64,000 bases of DNA from Erythrobacter sp. (GTDB taxonomy: Bacteria > Pseudomonadota > Alphaproteobacteria > Sphingomonadales > Sphingomonadaceae): NCBI GenBank assembly GCA_009993635.1, contig JAACTC010000009.1:124001-188000 (forward strand), written 5' to 3'. Below are positions 32,369 through 40,214 of this stretch, piece after piece. The notes beneath the pieces are model-generated. The model made no database searches. It saw nothing but the letters and a program-made list of their open reading frames with translations, and was not told the origin of the DNA. Numbering within the stretch: position 1 is the stretch's first letter; each line of letters starts with the position of its first letter. Both the position numbers and the translations under genes were made by a program.

Positions 32369-32524
32369 AAAATGCTCCAATCTTTCTTTTCTTTTCAAGG
32401 GCCTGCTTCGGCCCGCCTTATACCGTTACAATGATCGGGGCGGGGTAATCGTTCCGGGTTCGGACCAGGGATCGCAATTGCCACGCACTTGTCAGCCGCG
32501 CTTCGGGGAGGCATCCGTCTGGCC

Positions 32525-33100
32525 ATGGGGCATGATACGGCTCTGCATGTCGGCGCGGCGGACCTGTCGTGGGACGACCTTCGGATGTTCGCGCTTGCGG
32601 CAATCGCCGTTGCGGGCACCGGCCTGATCGCGTGGGGCCGGTGGCACCTTCGCGACTGGCGCATCCGGCGCGCGATGGAGAGGGGCGATCACGACCGCGC
32701 CGATCTGCTCGCGCTCGACCATGACGAGGGTGAACCTCCCCGCTCGCTTCGCCAGATCCTGACGGGCTTCGCGCTTCTGCTGATCGGTGCCCCGGCGCTG
32801 CTGGTCTTCCAGTTCAACTTCGCCGACGGGATCGAGCACGCGCTGGGCAAGGGCTGGGGCGTCGCCGCAGGAATGCTCACCATTGCCTTCATCCCCGCCT
32901 GCGCGTGGTTGTGGCAGAAGGTGAAGCGCAACGCGATGTCGCCCGAGGACCTTGCCGCGCTGGAGGAAGAGGAAGAGCATCAGAACTGGATGCGCGCCTT
33001 CTTCAACGAGCCTGCGCCCGGCATGGGTGTCGCCATAGCGATCGTGGCGGTGATGGTGATCGTGGCACTCTACCTGATGATCGCCGGACTGCCCGCCTAG
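32525..33100 (+). CDS. Hypothetical membrane protein
   Basis: A 191-aa protein with three or four predicted hydrophobic segments: about 20-38 (MFALAAIAVAGTGLIAW), about 80-98, about 110-128 and a C-terminal helix at about 170-188. A charged loop rich in Asp, Glu and Arg lies at about 45-75. No family recognised. ATG 32525 is one choice; a TTG at 32489 in the same frame would add 12 residues and would lie closer to the GGGGAGG element. It is followed by the nrdB region. Confidence 0.62.
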   Translation: MGHDTALHVGAADLSWDDLRMFALAAIAVAGTGLIAWGRWHLRDWRIRRAMERGDHDRADLLALDHDEGEPPRSLRQILTGFALLLIGAPALLVFQFNFADGIEHALGKGWGVAAGMLTIAFIPACAWLWQKVKRNAMSPEDLAALEEEEEHQNWMRAFFNEPAPGMGVAIAIVAVMVIVALYLMIAGLPA

Positions 33101-33171
33101 CCGCGCCTTATGGCCGCAGATGGCAGCGCCTCCGCCGGCTTATCCCCGACCCATTGATCGCGCTTGCTATC

Positions 33172-33189
33172 GAATCACCGCTGTGATTC
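33172..33189. promoter_or_regulatory. Inverted repeat GAATCAC-N4-GTGATTC upstream of nrdB
   Basis: A perfect 7-bp dyad with a CGCT centre, 67 bases before the nrdB start. A TATATT hexamer (33192-33197) follows at 2 bases and could be a -10 element. The dyad would then lie inside the promoter, consistent with an operator. It does not match a NrdR box. Confidence 0.5.
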
Positions 33190-33256
33190 CTTATATTGGC
33201 TGACCCAGCAAGATCGCTCACACCGAAGAAGGCCCACGCGCCCCGGAGAAACCACA

Positions 33257-34321
33257 ATGTCGCTGCTCGAAGCCCGCAAGACCTACAAGCCCTTCGAATA
33301 TCCGTGGGCGTACGACTTCTGGAAACGCCAGCAGCAGATCCACTGGATGCCCGAAGAGGTGCCCTTGGGCGAGGATTGCCGCGACTGGGCGCAGAAGATT
33401 TCCGAGCATGAGCGCAACCTGCTCACGCAGATTTTCCGCTTCTTCACGCAGGCCGACGTCGAGGTGCAGAACTGCTATCACGAGCAGTACGGCCGCGTGT
33501 TCAAGCCGACCGAGATCAAGATGATGCTCGCCGCGTTCTCCAACATGGAGACCGTTCACATCGCGGCTTACAGCCACCTGCTCGATACGATCGGCATGCC
33601 CGAAAGCGAATATTCCGCCTTCCTCGAATACGAGGAGATGAAGGACAAGCACGATTACCTGCAGCAGTTCGGGGTCGACACGGACGAGGATATCGCGCGC
33701 ACGCTCGCCGTGTTCGGCGGCTTTACCGAAGGCATGCAGCTGTTCGCCAGCTTCGCGATGCTGATGAACTTTCCGCGCTTCAACAAGATGAAGGGCATGG
33801 GCCAGATCGTCAGCTGGTCGGTGCGCGACGAAAGCCTGCACTGCGAAGGCATCATCCGCCTGTTCCACGAATTCGTGCGCGAGCGTGACTGCTACACCAA
33901 GGCGGTGAAGGAAGACATCATCGACATCGCGCAGAAATCTGTGCGGCTGGAAGACAACTTCATCGACCTCGCGTTCGAGATGGGCCCGGTTTCCGGGATG
34001 ACCGCGAAGGAAATTAAGAAGTATATCCGCTACATTGCGGACTGGCGGCTGGGCCAGCTGGGCCTGCAGCCGATCTACATGATCGACGAGCACCCGCTGC
34101 CGTGGCTCGCCCCGCTGCTGAACGGCGTGGAGCACGCCAACTTCTTCGAACAGCGCGCCACCGAATATTCCAAGGGCGCCACCAAGGGCGACTGGAACAC
34201 GGTGTGGAGCACCTTCGACAAGCGCGCCAAGGCCAAGGCCGCGAACGAGGAAGACGGCGCGGTGGACGACGGGCCGGGGCTGTTCGGGGATGATGCTGGC
34301 GGGGTGCAGGCGGCGGAGTGA
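33257..34321 (+). CDS. nrdB: Class I ribonucleoside-diphosphate reductase, small (beta) subunit
   Basis: Supplies the radical for NrdA. The 354-aa ferritin-like chain keeps the dimetal ligands Asp67 (FTQADVEV), Glu98 and His101 (METVH) and the radical-site Tyr105 (IAAYSHLL). Further ligands are in RDESLHCEG. The presence of the Tyr indicates a tyrosyl-radical class Ia/Ib-type enzyme rather than class Ic. No N-terminal ATP-cone is present. The C-terminus ends in an acidic tail that normally docks to NrdA. ATG 33257 follows CGGAGAAACC. The DUF262 gene begins 4 bases after its stop, which is unusually close. Confidence 0.95.
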   Translation: MSLLEARKTYKPFEYPWAYDFWKRQQQIHWMPEEVPLGEDCRDWAQKISEHERNLLTQIFRFFTQADVEVQNCYHEQYGRVFKPTEIKMMLAAFSNMETVHIAAYSHLLDTIGMPESEYSAFLEYEEMKDKHDYLQQFGVDTDEDIARTLAVFGGFTEGMQLFASFAMLMNFPRFNKMKGMGQIVSWSVRDESLHCEGIIRLFHEFVRERDCYTKAVKEDIIDIAQKSVRLEDNFIDLAFEMGPVSGMTAKEIKKYIRYIADWRLGQLGLQPIYMIDEHPLPWLAPLLNGVEHANFFEQRATEYSKGATKGDWNTVWSTFDKRAKAKAANEEDGAVDDGPGLFGDDAGGVQAAE

Positions 34322-34325
34322 TTAG

Positions 34326-35396
34326 ATGGATGTCGCGCAGATAATAGATGATCGTATCGGCGAAGTCCGATTCGAAGCACTCGACTTAAGTTTTGGCGAG
34401 ATTGCAAGCCTCCACGAGCAACGGGAAATTGTAATTGATCCTGACTACCAAAGACTCTTTAGGTGGTCTGAAGACCAAAAATCGAGATTGATAGAGTCGG
34501 TACTTCTCCGTCTCCCGCTCCCGCAAATATTCCTTATCGAAAATTCAGATGGCGTTTTGGAGCTGATTGATGGCCTTCAGAGAGTCAGTTCAGTAATACA
34601 ATTCATAGATAGCAATCTTATTAATTTGCCGCCGCTTGAATTAGGCGGATGTGATATAATCGAGCAGCTAAATGGACTCAAGTTTAATGATCTGAGTCTT
34701 AGCGTTCGGCTTGCGCTGAAGAGAACTCCGATACGCTCTGTAATAATTAAAAAGCAGAGCAAGGGTTTTTTGAAGTACGAAATGTTTAAGCGTCTGAACA
34801 CCGGCGGTTCGATGCTTTCTTCACAGGAAATTAGAAACTGCTCGCTTAGGATGCTTGAGGGGGGAGCTCAATTCTATGCGGGGCTACAGAGCTTTGCTCA
34901 GTACCCAAGCTTCCAAACGGCTACTGCAACCCTATCTGAAACTGATAAAGATCAAAAGATAGACGAGGAGCTTGTCGTTAGGTACCTTGCTCTAAAAAAT
35001 GGGCGTGAACTTTTTAAGGGAAGCGTTCGAGACTGGCTTGATCAGTATTTGGAGAGCATATTAGTAGATGGTCGAGTCTTTGATTGGGATTCCGAGCGAG
35101 AGTTGTTTAAATCCGTATTTGATTTGATTGCGGATGTGTTGGGCCAAGGTGCCTTCGTCAAATATCGCGATGGACGACCGATTGGTGCATTGGCCCCGGC
35201 CTATTACGAGGCTGTAACGATGGGGCTTCTGGAGAATTTAGAGGCAGCTTATGCGATTGACCCAGAAGAACTACAGGGAAAAATAGCTGAAGTTTTAGAG
35301 AGTGAAGAGTTTAGGTCGCAAACGGGCCCCGGGGCTAACACACGGCCTAAGCTCGCTCGCCGGATTGAATTGGTAGGGCAGGCTGTGAGTGGCTGA
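34326..35396 (+). CDS. DUF262 (GmrSD N-terminal, ParB/Srx-like) protein of a DUF262-HEPN cassette
   Basis: A 356-aa protein with the DUF262 fold in its first ~180 residues. The motif YQRLFRWSEDQ is at 41-51, and the family DGxQR motif appears as DGLQR at 82-86. DUF262 is a ParB/sulfiredoxin-like fold that in GmrSD binds or hydrolyses nucleotides and forms the N-half of restriction enzymes against modified phage DNA. The GmrD-type HNH domain (DUF1524) is missing here. The rest (about 190-356) is helical without a recognised domain. Base composition is visibly A/T-rich with ATA, AGA and TTA codons unlike the neighbours. The HEPN gene starts 2 bases after its stop, so the two form one operon. 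Confidence 0.88.
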   Translation: MDVAQIIDDRIGEVRFEALDLSFGEIASLHEQREIVIDPDYQRLFRWSEDQKSRLIESVLLRLPLPQIFLIENSDGVLELIDGLQRVSSVIQFIDSNLINLPPLELGGCDIIEQLNGLKFNDLSLSVRLALKRTPIRSVIIKKQSKGFLKYEMFKRLNTGGSMLSSQEIRNCSLRMLEGGAQFYAGLQSFAQYPSFQTATATLSETDKDQKIDEELVVRYLALKNGRELFKGSVRDWLDQYLESILVDGRVFDWDSERELFKSVFDLIADVLGQGAFVKYRDGRPIGALAPAYYEAVTMGLLENLEAAYAIDPEELQGKIAEVLESEEFRSQTGPGANTRPKLARRIELVGQAVSG

Positions 35397-35398
35397 CT

Positions 35399-36019
35399 AT
35401 GGGAGATTCCGTCGAGCAACGGCTTCTAAGAGATGTTTCTTGGCGGGAGGATGAGTTGGCGATCTTGAGGGCGCTATACTCAATGGAGTCTGAAACTACG
35501 CCGCGAGGAAGGGCTTTGCGGCGCTCATATTTAGCGATGCTATATGCTCATTATGAGGGCTTCTGCAAACAAGCTTGGGAAGAATGCCAGATCGAAATTT
35601 CGAGATGCGGGCGCCCATTGTCTCAGATTAGATGTGAGATTGCGTCCCAGTTCCTCGCGGACGAAATTTCAAATTTAAGGAACGAAAGTACAGATAAGTT
35701 CGTCGACGGAATTCTGGGCTTCCGCCTGAGGTTGATGGACACAGTTTCACCTCCATACAAAAAGCACGAGACATCTAATCTATGGCCAAGTGTGCTTTCG
35801 GACGTCCTTGAAAAGCTTAATCTGAGTACTCTTGAGGTCCGGGCTCACCAGGTTGCCCTAAAGTCGCTTGTGGCAAGGCGCAATGATATCGCGCATGGTG
35901 AAAATGTTGGTGTGAGTGACGCAGATTTGCAAACGATGCATAATGCAGTTTGGGATGTAATATTAGCATTAATTATAGATGTCGTGAAATATTTCGAAGA
36001 TAGACGCTATCTAAAGTGA
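35399..36019 (+). CDS. HEPN-domain protein (MAE_28990/MAE_18760-like), partner of DUF262
   Basis: A 206-aa mostly helical protein. The N-terminal half (YLAMLYAHYEGFCKQAWEEC, about residues 44-63) and the C-terminal motif R161-N-D-I-A-H166 (RX4H) match the HEPN superfamily of ribonucleases, in particular the MAE_28990 branch. The RX4H motif is the metal-independent RNase active site in Cas6-associated, anticodon-nuclease and toxin HEPN proteins. A/T-rich composition matches the DUF262 gene and differs from all neighbours. It is followed after 10 bases by the stop of the convergent thermonuclease gene. A toxin or abortive-infection effector role is inferred. Confidence 0.82.
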   Translation: MGDSVEQRLLRDVSWREDELAILRALYSMESETTPRGRALRRSYLAMLYAHYEGFCKQAWEECQIEISRCGRPLSQIRCEIASQFLADEISNLRNESTDKFVDGILGFRLRLMDTVSPPYKKHETSNLWPSVLSDVLEKLNLSTLEVRAHQVALKSLVARRNDIAHGENVGVSDADLQTMHNAVWDVILALIIDVVKYFEDRRYLK

Positions 36020-36029
36020 GGTTAATCCC

Positions 36030-36599
36030 TCAACACCACGCCGGCCGTGCCTCACCCCACCGCGTAGCCAGGCCTTCCGCCACCAGCACCTCCACCGCGC
36101 TTGTCCCGCCGCGCGCCAGCACGCGGAGTTTGCGGCCGTAGACGTCTTCGTCGCGGCCGTCGGGGTTATTGCGCACCTCGAACGCGCCCTCGTTGAGCCA
36201 CGCCGTCAGCAGCGCGGTCGCGCGCATTCCGGCGGCGTGCTCTGCCTCGCACGCCGGGTCCGAGATTTCGGGCGCGTCGATGTCCGCGATGCGGATCTTC
36301 TCGCCGTGCAGCCAGATCGTGTCGCCATCCACCACGCAGGTGGTGCGCACCCCGCCGAGGCAGGGGCCGAAATGAGCCTGCACCAGCGGCGCGGGGGCTG
36401 CCGCCTGCGCCCTGCCGGGCGTAGCGCGAAGCTCGGGCGGGCCGTCGGCCAGCAGGATCGCACAGAACAGCCCTAGCGGTGCCGCTACCAGCACGACGCC
36501 AAGGCTGCGCGCCGCTCCGACCCATGTAGTGTCGCTCCGCTCTGCCTTCCGGTGCGCCCTACCTGCACACGCCCTGCGGAATGAAACGATGTCGCCCAT
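36030..36599 (-). CDS. Thermonuclease (SNase-like) family protein 1
   Basis: A 189-aa staphylococcal-nuclease-fold protein with a membrane-spanning or signal-anchor helix at about 32-52 (LGVVLVAAPLGLFCAILLA). The domain has VVDGDTIWL, the RIADIDAPE block and a later DVYGRKLRVLARGG. The Asp pair of DGDT, the Arg that matches Arg35 of SNase (in KIRIADIDAPE), the Glu of DAPE and the second Arg (YGRKL) are all present, so it should be active on DNA or RNA outside the cytosol. It ends with WC. The HEPN cassette lies downstream, 10 bases beyond its stop. Confidence 0.85.
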   Translation of the reverse strand: MGDIVSFRRACAGRAHRKAERSDTTWVGAARSLGVVLVAAPLGLFCAILLADGPPELRATPGRAQAAAPAPLVQAHFGPCLGGVRTTCVVDGDTIWLHGEKIRIADIDAPEISDPACEAEHAAGMRATALLTAWLNEGAFEVRNNPDGRDEDVYGRKLRVLARGGTSAVEVLVAEGLATRWGEARPAWC

Positions 36600-36644
36600 C
36601 GCGGCAGCATGTTTCGCAAGGTCTCAAGAAGCGGTGAATCTCCC

Positions 36645-37259
36645 TCAACACCACCGCTTGCCCTTGGCGCCCCGGCGCCGGGCGACGCCAGCCGCGACCA
36701 GCGCATCGGCTGCGCTCTTCCCATCGCGCTCCAGCACCCGCAGCTTGCGGCCATGGGCGTCCACGTCCCCTCCCCTGGACCAGCTATCGGCAGAGGTGGG
36801 CAGCATTTCGAAGGGCGCTTCGTTGAGCCATTGCGTCAGGCTTGCCATCGCACGCAGGCCAAGCTCGCGCTCGGCGGCGCAGCGCGGGTTGGCCATCTCC
36901 GGCGCGTCGATATCGGCGATGAGGATCTCCTCGCCTTCCAGCCAGATCGTGTCGGCATCGGCCACGCAGGTCGTCCGCACGGTGCCCAGGCACAGCGAGA
37001 ATTGGGCCGAGACATGCCGGGGCGCGATCACGCGGTTGAGCGAGGTCCAGCTGACAACGGTGCCTTCACGCCCGGCGAGCCGGTCGAAATCGCTCCACGG
37101 GAACAGCGCGCCGAACACACAGAGCGCCACCAGCAGGCCCACCGGCATCATAACGTCGTTTAAAGAAAGCCTGCGGACCGGCTGCACACCCATGGCTCCG
37201 CGCAAGGGGTGGTGTCGATCGCTCACGGTTCTGAAGCGGCTTGAGGTGCTGTCGGCCAT
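36645..37259 (-). CDS. Thermonuclease-like family protein 2, active-site variant
   Basis: A 204-aa paralogue of the neighbouring SNase-like protein, with a hydrophobic segment at about 36-52. The catalytic region reads VADADTIWLEGEEILIADIDAPE when broken at the gap. The two Asp are kept, Gly is Ala, and the Arg that matches SNase Arg35 is Leu (EEILIADIDAPE against EKIRIADIDAPE). The DAPE Glu and HGRKL Arg remain. Loss of that Arg should impair cleavage. It shares the WC ending and the last bases of the gene with paralogue 1, indicating a tandem duplication. The start is uncertain: 37259 or the internal Met at 37193. Confidence 0.78.
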   Translation of the reverse strand: MADSTSSRFRTVSDRHHPLRGAMGVQPVRRLSLNDVMMPVGLLVALCVFGALFPWSDFDRLAGREGTVVSWTSLNRVIAPRHVSAQFSLCLGTVRTTCVADADTIWLEGEEILIADIDAPEMANPRCAAERELGLRAMASLTQWLNEAPFEMLPTSADSWSRGGDVDAHGRKLRVLERDGKSAADALVAAGVARRRGAKGKRWC

Positions 37260-37394
37260 GCCCGCGCATTTGCGCGCAAAGTTACAAAGCCTGGTTTAAC
37301 AAAATGGTTTAGGTGCGCTTAGCGGCCTTGCCGGAACGGCTCGAAACCGCGCTTCCGCGCAAAACGCACCCTTAAAGCCCTCTCGCCTGCCCGC

Positions 37395-37871
37395 TCAGAA
37401 CAGCCACGTCCTGGGGTTGGGCATGGGCCGGCGGTTGGCGGCGTTCGCCAGCGACAGGATGCTGCGCACGCAATACCAGATGAACATCAGGAAGCCGAGC
37501 ACGATGGAGCCGAGCACCATCGCCAGCACGATCCCCGGCGGCGCATCCCCGGGGCCAGCGTCCAGATCCAGCCCGTCTGCCAGCGGAACGCCGATCGACA
37601 GCGCGATCGCGCCGCTCACCACCGCCACCCCCGCAAGGATCAGCACCCAGAAGCCGATCCAGAAGGTGCGGATCAGGTAGGTGAAGTGCGTCTCCTCCCA
37701 GTCGGTCGTCGCTCCGTCGTTGCGCCAGACATAGGCGAGGATCAGGCCGATCAGGACGGTAAATCCGGTCAGCAGGTTGGCGAGGTAGAGGATCGCCACG
37801 ATGATCGGGCGATAGAGGGTGACGCCTGTCTCCTCCGCCGACTGCGCTGCTGCGTCATCCTGGCCGACCAT
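37395..37871 (-). CDS. DUF4870-like membrane protein
   Basis: A 158-aa protein with three hydrophobic segments, at about 22-47, 66-88 and 115-140. It has the loose DUF4870 pattern (LANLLTGFTVLIGLILAYVWR after an N-terminal acidic stretch). Start 37871 is preferred because GGGGAGG lies 9 bases upstream; 37880 is an alternative where that site would abut the ATG. Function unknown. It is divergent from the small exported-protein gene at 38034. Confidence 0.72.
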   Translation of the reverse strand: MVGQDDAAAQSAEETGVTLYRPIIVAILYLANLLTGFTVLIGLILAYVWRNDGATTDWEETHFTYLIRTFWIGFWVLILAGVAVVSGAIALSIGVPLADGLDLDAGPGDAPPGIVLAMVLGSIVLGFLMFIWYCVRSILSLANAANRRPMPNPRTWLF

Positions 37872-38033
37872 GTCCTGCATCCTCCCCGTTTCCCTCCACA
37901 CCGCACAATCATACGCGGTCCGCCCCGCCGAGCAAGCACGCGGACGGGCGGCTGCCTTGCCCGACAGGTCTTGCCGCCACGGCCCGGCAGGCTACGCTGC
38001 GATCGGGGACATCATTCACGGGGGAAATTTGCC

Positions 38034-38495
38034 ATGAAACAGAAGCTCTTGTCGATGTGCGCGGGTGTGGCGCTGGCCGCAGTCTGGGCCGGACCGGTCG
38101 CGGCGCAGGACGATGCCGAAGGCAAGGCGGCCGAGATGCTGATGAAGATGCTGTCCGGCGAATCGAACATCGACGGGGAAGAACTGGCCGCTGCGCAGGA
38201 GGAGGCATCCGCCTTCCCGCTCGGCTCGGCAGAAAACCCGGTGCGGGCCGAGATGCCGCCGGGCCAGCGGGCCTACCTGTCTCGCCTGCGCTGCGCGAAC
38301 CTGAAACGGCCGACCTACCAGCGTGCGGGATCGGCGGGCCTTTCGCCCTATGGCAATATCGTGGACGTCTATGTCGTGACCTGTGCGGACAGCGAGCCTG
38401 CATCGCGCGAAATCTACATCGACATGTATCACCCCGGTTATGTCGAAACGCGGGCGGTGGACGGCTACGGCATCGTCAGCGCGGTTAAGGAGTGA
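38034..38495 (+). CDS. Hypothetical exported protein
   Basis: A 153-aa protein with a signal peptide ending VAAQDD. The mature N-terminus is acidic (about residues 25-60). A globular C-terminal part has two cysteines (LRCANL and VTCADS) that could form a disulphide. No family recognised. The ATG follows GGGGGAAATTTGCC. It stands alone; a 311-bp gap with a composite repeat follows. Confidence 0.68.
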   Translation: MKQKLLSMCAGVALAAVWAGPVAAQDDAEGKAAEMLMKMLSGESNIDGEELAAAQEEASAFPLGSAENPVRAEMPPGQRAYLSRLRCANLKRPTYQRAGSAGLSPYGNIVDVYVVTCADSEPASREIYIDMYHPGYVETRAVDGYGIVSAVKE

Positions 38496-38630
38496 CGGTT
38501 TTCATCCACTGCGCGTGAACCCGGGGGCGCATGGCCTGCGCGCACCTGCCTGGCGGCGGGCCTGTCCTACAGCCGGGCGGGAATGCTATGCCCGGTGGAT
38601 GCCGTGCTCCGCCGTTCCTTCTTCTGAAAG

Positions 38631-38709
38631 CCGCCCTCGCGATGGCGATTTTGGCGCAGCGGGGCAGGGCGGATTTTTAGCCCCTGGACACTGTGTCAGG
38701 TGTGTCAGG
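38631..38709 (+). repeat. Composite hairpin repeat, copy 1
   Basis: CCGCCCT (38631-38637) pairs with AGGGCGG (38666-38672), then an ATTTTTAG tract and a conserved 25-base block (38685-38709) that ends TGTGTCAGGTGTGTCAGG. A second copy with the same order of parts lies at 48919-49000 on the other strand. The 311-bp gap around it (38496-38806) has no supported gene. Confidence 0.7.
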
Positions 38710-38806
38710 CAAGGCCGCGCCCGGCGGCTCGCGCGCGGGTCTTCTCGGAACTGCGCGGTGCCTTCGCGGCTTGTTCGGGTAACCAACCGCAACTGGAGAC
38801 CGGGAA

Positions 38807-39127
38807 ATGGCTAACGACGACGTGATCGAAAAGGGCAGTGGCAGCAAATGGCTTTGGGTGGCGATCATCGTCCTCCTCGCCGTGGGTGCCGTGATCATCT
38901 TCCTCAACGCCGATGGAGACGAGCCCGAACTGCCCGATAGCGCGGTGACCACGCAGGAAGAGCGGCTGAACACCGATCTGACGAGCGATGAACAGCTGAC
39001 CGACAACGCGCTGGAAGACGTCAACGGCGTGAACCAGGTCGATACGGTCACCCCCGATCAGGACGCGATGTCGCAGGACGACGGCGAGATCGCGACCGAT
39101 CCGGGCGGCACCGTTCCGGCCAACTGA
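38807..39127 (+). CDS. Hypothetical single-pass membrane protein
   Basis: A 106-aa protein with one hydrophobic helix at about 15-34 (WLWVAIIVLLAVGAVIIFL) and a long acidic, disordered C-terminus rich in Asp, Glu, Thr and Gln. It probably has a short cytosolic N-terminus and an exposed tail. The ATG follows CTGGAGACCGGGAA. No family recognised. Confidence 0.68.
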   Translation: MANDDVIEKGSGSKWLWVAIIVLLAVGAVIIFLNADGDEPELPDSAVTTQEERLNTDLTSDEQLTDNALEDVNGVNQVDTVTPDQDAMSQDDGEIATDPGGTVPAN

Positions 39128-39208
39128 GGCTGGCGGACAGGGGAAGGGGCAGGGCGTCCGCTCGCTCGCGCCTTCCCAAACCGCGCGCGGCGGGCTAGCG
39201 CGCGCAGC

Positions 39209-40138
39209 ATGACGCAAGGCGACACACAAACGGCGAACGGCGCCCCGCTGGATGCGGGCGCGAAGGCAAGCGTGCTGATCGAGGCGCTGCCCTTTCTGCG
39301 ACGCTACGCCGGGCGCACCTTCGTGGTAAAGTATGGCGGCCACGCGATGGGCGACACCGCCGCCGCCGCCAGTTTCGCGCAGGATGTCGTGCTGCTGAAG
39401 GCGGTCGGCATCAACCCGGTGGTGGTCCACGGCGGCGGGCCGCAGATCGGGGCGATGCTCGGCCGGCTCGGCGTGGAAAGCCACTTCGTTGATGGCCTGC
39501 GGGTGACCGACGAGGCCACGGTCGAGATCGCAGAGATGGTGCTCTCGGGCGCGATCAACAAGCAGATCGTCGCCGCAATCCAGGCCGCCGGTGGGCGCGC
39601 GCTGGGCGTATCGGGCAAGGATGCCGGGCTGGTGACCGCCCGCAAGGTCGCCCGCGATACGCGCACCGAAGGCAGCGCGATCGAACAGATGGTCGACCTG
39701 GGCTTCGTCGGAGAGCCCGCCGCGATCGACACGGCGGTGATCGAAATGGCGACGCAAAGCGGGCTCATTCCCGTGGTCGCTCCGATCGGTGCGGGCGAGA
39801 ATGGCGAAACCTTCAACATCAACGCCGATACGATGGCAGGCGCTCTCGCCGCGGCGCTGGGTGCCGCGCGGCTGCTGCTGCTGACCGACGTTGCGGGCGT
39901 ACTCGATGGCGGGGGGCAGCTGGTGCCCGAACTCGACGCGGTGGGAATTGCCGAGCTGCGCAAGGACGGCGTGATCAGCGGCGGGATGATTCCCAAGCTA
40001 GAAACCTGCCTCGCCGCCACGCGGAACGGGTGCGATGCGGCCGTCATTCTCGATGGGCGGGTGGAACACGCCATGCTGCTCGAATTCTTCACCGCCAGCG
40101 GTGCCGGCACGCTCGTCAGGGCGGCACAAAACCGCTAG
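39209..40138 (+). CDS. argB: Acetylglutamate kinase
   Basis: Phosphorylates N-acetylglutamate in the second step of arginine synthesis. A 309-aa member of the amino-acid kinase family with the ATP-binding [11 protein letters not shown] near the N-terminus. Other motifs are [17 protein letters not shown], and late [15 protein letters not shown] and [10 protein letters not shown]. The C-terminal [18 protein letters not shown] is the usual allosteric/substrate part. An arginine-feedback N-helix may exist but cannot be judged by eye. No other arg genes are adjacent. A short-stem terminator follows. Confidence 0.95.
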   Translation: MTQGDTQTANGAPLDAGAKASVLIEALPFLRRYAGRTFVVKYGGHAMGDTAAAASFAQDVVLLKAVGINPVVVHGGGPQIGAMLGRLGVESHFVDGLRVTDEATVEIAEMVLSGAINKQIVAAIQAAGGRALGVSGKDAGLVTARKVARDTRTEGSAIEQMVDLGFVGEPAAIDTAVIEMATQSGLIPVVAPIGAGENGETFNINADTMAGALAAALGAARLLLLTDVAGVLDGGGQLVPELDAVGIAELRKDGVISGGMIPKLETCLAATRNGCDAAVILDGRVEHAMLLEFFTASGAGTLVRAAQNR

Positions 40139-40160
40139 GGCGGGCTTGCACTCGCCACCG

Positions 40161-40187
40161 GGCGTCTTACTCTCCTAAGACGCCTTT
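40161..40187 (+). terminator. Hairpin terminator after argB
   Basis: Perfect 9-bp stem GGCGTCTTA/TAAGACGCC with a CTCTCC loop, then only TTT. It lies 22 bases past the argB stop and 27 bases before yggT, so it separates the two units, possibly partially. Confidence 0.75.
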
Positions 40188-40214
40188 CGCAGACACGCAG
40201 GAGACCGGGCCACC

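Noticed and set aside
34319..36030. Direct repeats flanking the DUF262-HEPN cassette
   Set aside because: Only a weak AGTGA-TTA similarity between the two ends. It is too short to call an attachment or target-site duplication.
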